Part shown: positions 14,702 to 17,728 of the stretch, in pieces
Layout of the letters: the number at the start of each line of letters is the position of its first letter
Position numbering within the stretch: the stretch's first letter is position 1
Source: an uncultured Bacteroidota bacterium
GTDB lineage: Bacteria; Bacteroidota; Bacteroidia; Flavobacteriales; Flavobacteriaceae
DNA: 17,728 nt
Assembly (NCBI GenBank): GCA_902560025.1
Contig: CACEKL010000014.1
Span: 1-17,728 of the forward strand
Direction of reading: 5' to 3'
Translations under genes and position numbers: made by a program
Notes under the pieces: generated by a model
The model's input: the letters and a program-made list of their open reading frames with translations, nothing else
What the model was told of the DNA's origin: nothing
Databases searched by the model: none

Positions 14702-14709
14702 CAAATTTA
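14702..14709 (-). promoter_or_regulatory. TAnnTTTG match directly before the GH109 start
   Basis: The minus strand reads TAAATTTG, an exact match that ends only 4 bases before the ATG. If it is a real -7 element, the message would begin at or beside the ATG, that is, leaderless. No -33 element is visible, and in such AT-rich DNA a chance match is quite possible. Confidence 0.35.
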
Positions 14710-14754
14710 AAGAAATTCATTTTGTTTTTTTTAAATTAGTAAAAAACTATTAAT

Positions 14755-15711
14755 ATGAGTATGATTCCTAAAAATGATCACAAAGAGATTCCAGGTAACC
14801 CATCAACAGCTAAAAGTTCTATTAAGAAGCTAAGGACTGAAGCTACTGAAGATTCTCTAAGAGTACTATCGATTGAAGATTGGAAATTTTGGAGAGATAA
14901 TGGATATATAGTTATAAAAAATGCTGTGCCCAGAGAACAAGCAATAGAGACTGCTCAATTTATTTGGGAATTTGATGACAAGGATCCTAATGATCCTTCA
15001 ACATGGTATGCTGACGCTAGGGCAGAGATGCAAATGAAAGAACTTGCTGGAACTGGAATGGTTGAAGTATACAATAATCAACACCTGTGGAACAACAGAC
15101 AATATCAAAAGGTATATGATGCATTTGTTGATATATGGGGGACAGAAAAACTATGGGTAACTATTGATAGGGCTAATCTTAATTTTCCAATAAGGCCAGG
15201 ATTTGAATATAAAGGATTTATACATTGGGATTATGACCCTGATACAAAACCCCAAAATGTTCAAGGTGTTTTAGCATTGTCAGATCAAACTGATCAAAAT
15301 ATGGGAGGATTTCAATGTATTCCTTGGTTATATAAAAACTATGAAACTTGGAAACTTTCTCAGCCAGAGGGTAGAGATAAATTTAAACCAGACATTACAG
15401 GGCTTGAAGATAAACTTGTTAAGGTATCTCTTGAAGCTGGAGATCTATTAATATTTAATAGCACACAACCGCACGGAATTAGGCCTAACAATTCAAAAGA
15501 TAAAGTCAGAATTGCTCAATATATTTCAATGATGCCTGCTCAAGAAGAAGATGATGCTCTTGTACAATGGAGGGTTAATTCATGGAAGAATAGAATTGCA
15601 CCTGAGGGCTATGCCTTTCCTGGCGATCCAAGAAATTGGGAACAAAAAAAGTATAAAACTGCGAAATTATCTCCTTTAGGAAGAAAAGTTCTTGGTCTAG
15701 ATAAGTGGTAA
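14755..15711 (+). CDS. Phytanoyl-CoA dioxygenase (PhyH) family Fe(II)/2-oxoglutarate oxygenase
   Basis: This is a cytosolic oxygenase of 318 aa that would hydroxylate a small molecule using 2-oxoglutarate and O2. The facial triad is clear: His157 and Asp159 in FIHWDYDPD, and His240 in TQPHGIRPN. Arg243 or Arg252 would be the 2-oxoglutarate anchor. A jelly-roll core runs from about 130 to 260, with strands such as GVLALSDQ and GGFQCIP. The N-terminal 30 residues are low-complexity and probably disordered. The ATG at 14755 is the longest; a second ATG two codons later is possible. An SDR gene follows 15 bases later in the same frame, so the two look co-transcribed. The substrate is unknown; an osmolyte, lipid or sugar derivative are all possible. 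The divergent spacer from GH109 is only 57 bases, so the two promoters overlap. Confidence 0.9.
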   Translation: MSMIPKNDHKEIPGNPSTAKSSIKKLRTEATEDSLRVLSIEDWKFWRDNGYIVIKNAVPREQAIETAQFIWEFDDKDPNDPSTWYADARAEMQMKELAGTGMVEVYNNQHLWNNRQYQKVYDAFVDIWGTEKLWVTIDRANLNFPIRPGFEYKGFIHWDYDPDTKPQNVQGVLALSDQTDQNMGGFQCIPWLYKNYETWKLSQPEGRDKFKPDITGLEDKLVKVSLEAGDLLIFNSTQPHGIRPNNSKDKVRIAQYISMMPAQEEDDALVQWRVNSWKNRIAPEGYAFPGDPRNWEQKKYKTAKLSPLGRKVLGLDKW

Positions 15712-15726
15712 AAAATAAAAGACAAA

Positions 15727-16512
15727 TTGAATCTTAATTTAAAAAACAAAAAGGTATTTATTTCAGGATCCACTAAAGGTATCGGCTATGAAACAGCTAG
15801 GTTATTTCTAGATGAAGGAGCCCTAGTTATAATTAATGGAAGGACAAAATCTAGTGTAGATGATGCTCTATCAAAGCTAAATAATAAAAATGCAAGTGGA
15901 ATAATTACTGACTTTTTAGATGACTCTCAAGTTGAAAAACTTATAGTTGAAATTCCAGATGATATTGATATTCTTATAAACAATGTTGGAATCTTTAGAG
16001 GAAAAAACTTTTTTGATGAGACAAAAGAAGACTGGGACGATCATTTCAAAGTAAATCTGATGAGTGGAGTTAAATTATCTAAATATTTTCTTCCTAAAAT
16101 GATTAAAAAAAATTGGGGAAGAATAATTTTTATTTCATCTGAATGCTCCACGCTTGTTCCAGGTGACCTATTGAGTTATAGTGTATCTAAAGCTTCTGTA
16201 AGTGTATTCTCAAGTGGTTTGGCTAAGCTTACAAAAGGATCTAATGTTACTGTAAATACTATAGTGCCAGGATCTACATTATCAGAAGGATCAGAAGAAT
16301 TTCTCAGAGAAACTGCAAAAAGAGAAAATAAAACAAAAGAGAAAGTAGAAGAAAGCTTTTTTAAAGATGTTAGAGAGTCTTCTTTAATTTCAAGATTTTT
16401 AACTGTTAGTGAGGTTGCAAATACAATTTTATACTTCTCAAGTCCACTATCTTCAGGGACTAACGGCGCATCAATTAGAGTTGATGGAGGTAGTATGGGC
16501 TCAATATTATAA
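15727..16512 (+). CDS. Short-chain dehydrogenase/reductase (SDR), TTG start
   Basis: A classical SDR of 261 aa, NAD(P)-dependent and cytosolic. It shows the dinucleotide loop GSTKGIG (residues 14-20), the NNVG motif (85-88), the catalytic tetrad Asn110, Ser138, Tyr151 and Lys155 (YSVSK), and the C-terminal VDGGSMGSIL. The N-terminal segment NLNLKNKKVFISGS leaves no room for an ATG; the in-frame TTG at 15727 is the only standard start after the PhyH stop, 15 bases away. An ATA at 15715 is less likely. The position behind PhyH suggests that it oxidises or reduces the hydroxylated product. A bidirectional terminator lies 3 bases after its stop. Confidence 0.9.
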   Translation: MNLNLKNKKVFISGSTKGIGYETARLFLDEGALVIINGRTKSSVDDALSKLNNKNASGIITDFLDDSQVEKLIVEIPDDIDILINNVGIFRGKNFFDETKEDWDDHFKVNLMSGVKLSKYFLPKMIKKNWGRIIFISSECSTLVPGDLLSYSVSKASVSVFSSGLAKLTKGSNVTVNTIVPGSTLSEGSEEFLRETAKRENKTKEKVEESFFKDVRESSLISRFLTVSEVANTILYFSSPLSSGTNGASIRVDGGSMGSIL

Positions 16513-16515
16513 AAA

Positions 16516-16543
16516 AACCTCTTCATTTTACAATGAAAAGGTT
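16516..16543. terminator. Bidirectional terminator between the SDR and SnoaL-like genes
   Basis: AACCTCTTCATT (16516-16527) pairs with AATGAAAAGGTT (16532-16543) around a TTAC loop with one C/A mismatch. A run of As on the left (16511-16517) gives a T-run on the minus strand, and Ts follow on the right. It ends both convergent genes; the minus-strand version is the stronger. Confidence 0.82.
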
Positions 16544-16567
16544 TTAAGATTTATAAAATTTAAGATA

Positions 16568-17053
16568 TTACTCCTGATCTGGAGCAACAGCAAGTATCAT
16601 ACCGGTTGCATCAAAATAATCTCCAGTAGAAACTATTTTACCATCCTCAAATTCAAACCAATGGTATGCCGTGAGAGAAAAATCTTTTCCAGATTCATTG
16701 CTTGTCCCTGACCACTCTCCATAAATTCTTACACCACCGTTTGGAACTAAGGTTTCATTATCAACTCCAGGTAAAAAAACTGGGTTGTTAAATTTTACAT
16801 TTGAAAAATTGTCGGTGTAAAATTTACCAATATCATTCATGTATGTATCATAACCAATTTGTCCCATACCATAGATTGGAGCAGTAGCAGTTATATTTTC
16901 TGATACAATTTCAGTTAATAAATCAAAATTTTGTGTTTCAAAAACTTCAATCCATTTTTTTGTAATTTCAACATTTGCCTGATATTCAGGATGTTGCACA
17001 TTAGAACATGAAATCAAAAGTCCTAATGCTAATAGTATAAATATTTTTTTCAT
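16568..17053 (-). CDS. SnoaL-like (NTF2 fold) lipoprotein
   Basis: The 161-aa protein begins MKKIFILLALGLLISC, a good lipoprotein signal with Cys16. The mature part fits the small alpha+beta cone of the SnoaL/NTF2 superfamily. A helix pair comes first (about residues 28-50, EITKKWIEVFETQNFDLLTEIV). Then comes the family's SENITATAPIYG strand with the usual position for a ligand-facing residue, and then paired strands (GVRIYGEWSG, FSLTAYHWFEFEDGKIV). Such envelope proteins of Bacteroidota are abundant and mostly uncharacterised; binding of a small hydrophobic molecule or a degenerate polyketide-cyclase-like activity is possible. It stands alone, convergent with the SDR. No exact -7 match is seen in its 73-base upstream gap. 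Confidence 0.85.
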   Translation of the reverse strand: MKKIFILLALGLLISCSNVQHPEYQANVEITKKWIEVFETQNFDLLTEIVSENITATAPIYGMGQIGYDTYMNDIGKFYTDNFSNVKFNNPVFLPGVDNETLVPNGGVRIYGEWSGTSNESGKDFSLTAYHWFEFEDGKIVSTGDYFDATGMILAVAPDQE

Positions 17054-17074
17054 AATAAATTGATTTAATAAAAG

Positions 17075-17096
17075 TCAATATAGAAAAACCTATTGA
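17075..17096 (-). terminator. Weak hairpin downstream of the recombinase gene
   Basis: A 6-base inverted repeat, TCAATA (17075-17080) and TATTGA (17091-17096), with a 10-base loop. It is followed on the minus strand by CTTTTATT. It lies about 30 bases after the recombinase stop. The stem is short and AT-rich, so it may be chance. Confidence 0.25.
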
Positions 17097-17126
17097 TTTT
17101 TACGTTAATAAAAGAATAATAATTTA

Positions 17127-17728
17127 CTAAAGCTCAAGTTTATTATGATCTAAGGCCCATCGCTTTACTTTTTGAACAAGACCTGTAGAAGAACCAACAA
17201 GCTTTGCCGTTCTTCTAATACTTTCTCCGCGTTTAAGATGTCTTAGAATATTAATGTTTTTTGGCTTATCAAAAAATTCCTCAACTGATTCCAATTGCCT
17301 TCCTCCCACTCCCTTATATCTTCCTAATTCTTTAGCTTGCTGAACACCAAAACGATGAGATTCAACTCTGTTTTGATATTCCATATTTGCTAGAGATCTA
17401 AATAAGTTAAGAAATAATATAGTATCAGGTTTAACTCGTCCATAATCATCAGTTGTTTCAAGTCTTTCAAGTTGAGAAATTAATGAAACATCGTTCTGAA
17501 TAAAAAAATCAATTGAATTGAGAACATCAATCTGATTTCTACCAAGAACTGATATGCTAGGGACAATTACTTTTGATATTTGTTTCTGCTTTATTAAAGC
17601 AAACAATAACGATCCCTTTTCTCTCTTTGAAAAAGGTATTATACTTGAGCATAAATCAACATAAACATTTTCTCTTTTAGATAGACTCTCTGCCTCTAAA
17701 TTATCAGATGTTTGAAAATAAGAAATAA
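17127..17728 (-). CDS. Serine recombinase (resolvase/invertase family), N-terminus cut by window edge
   Basis: The frame is open to the right edge, so the usual N-terminus is mostly just inside or beyond it. The first visible residues, ISYFQTSDN, align with the family YxRVSTxxQ, where Ser is the DNA-attacking nucleophile. VYVDLCSS..PFSKREKG follows. Next comes SVLGRNQIDVLNSIDFF, aligning with DRLGRNxxDLL, but with Val where the first arginine is expected; the second arginine is present. An ELGRYKGVGGR linker and a C-terminal helix-turn-helix (SIRRTAKLVGSSTGLVQKVKRW) complete the small-serine-recombinase plan. It could be a resolvase of a transposon, a DNA invertase or an inactivated relic. 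No transposase or repeat is visible inside the window to decide. Confidence 0.82.
   Translation of the reverse strand, partial: ISYFQTSDNLEAESLSKRENVYVDLCSSIIPFSKREKGSLLFALIKQKQISKVIVPSISVLGRNQIDVLNSIDFFIQNDVSLISQLERLETTDDYGRVKPDTILFLNLFRSLANMEYQNRVESHRFGVQQAKELGRYKGVGGRQLESVEEFFDKPKNINILRHLKRGESIRRTAKLVGSSTGLVQKVKRWALDHNKLEL

Noticed and set aside
16176..16526. 116-codon minus-strand frame opposite the SDR gene
   Set aside because: Antisense shadow of an intact SDR, running through the terminator hairpin; no recognisable domain.
1..17728. CRISPR arrays, insertion sequences or long direct repeats
   Set aside because: None seen on reading both strands; the only mobile-element-like gene is the recombinase at the right edge.

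Overview
The window is a strongly AT-rich bacterial chromosome segment. It is most likely from Bacteroidota, and probably a marine-type flavobacterium. Four things point there: a purM-prfA-pyrF gene block with the long (388-residue) PurM form; a short GSII-type glutamine synthetase; exact matches to the Bacteroidota -7 promoter element TAnnTTTG just upstream of several transcription units; and starts without clear Shine-Dalgarno sequences plus many lipoproteins with relaxed lipoboxes. The lineage is an inference, because no rRNA gene or other phylogenetic marker was analysed.

Layout. Positions 1-1256 hold the 3' part of a secreted-type or cytosolic amidohydrolase. Its stop overlaps, tail to tail, the last gene of a minus-strand operon (5110 to 1253): purM, prfA, pyrF and an alpha/beta hydrolase, very tightly packed. 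A 313-base AT-rich divergent spacer separates purM from glnA (5424-6428). The glnA terminator lies inside the 3' end of a convergent Na+/Ca2+-type antiporter gene (7382-6441). That antiporter sits directly behind a tRNA-Arg(ACG) gene on the same strand.

The stretch 7470-7930 is the least ordinary part of the window. It holds a 21-residue peptide gene with nine cysteines in metallothionein-like CxC spacing (7561-7626). A perfect 15-base palindrome lies between this gene and the tRNA. After it comes a probable non-coding RNA (about 7727-7905) with its own promoter, several internal helices and a terminator hairpin. Neither has a conventional-size reading frame. A small lipoprotein gene (7933-8367) follows and ends tail to tail on a pirin gene.

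From 11361 down to 9202 a five-gene minus-strand operon encodes a lipoprotein methionine sulfoxide reductase A, a DUF6174-type lipoprotein, two unrecognised small proteins and another lipoprotein. All but the last junction overlap. From 14697 down to 11425 three overlapping minus-strand genes form a compact apparent sugar salvage module: a Tat-exported GH109-type NAD-dependent glycosidase, a galactokinase-like GHMP kinase and a sugar nucleotidyltransferase. Divergent from it are a PhyH-family Fe(II)/2-oxoglutarate dioxygenase and a short-chain dehydrogenase. The SDR then meets a convergent SnoaL-like lipoprotein gene at a bidirectional terminator. The window ends in a serine recombinase cut by the right edge. 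It keeps the candidate nucleophile serine but has valine where one active-site arginine is expected.
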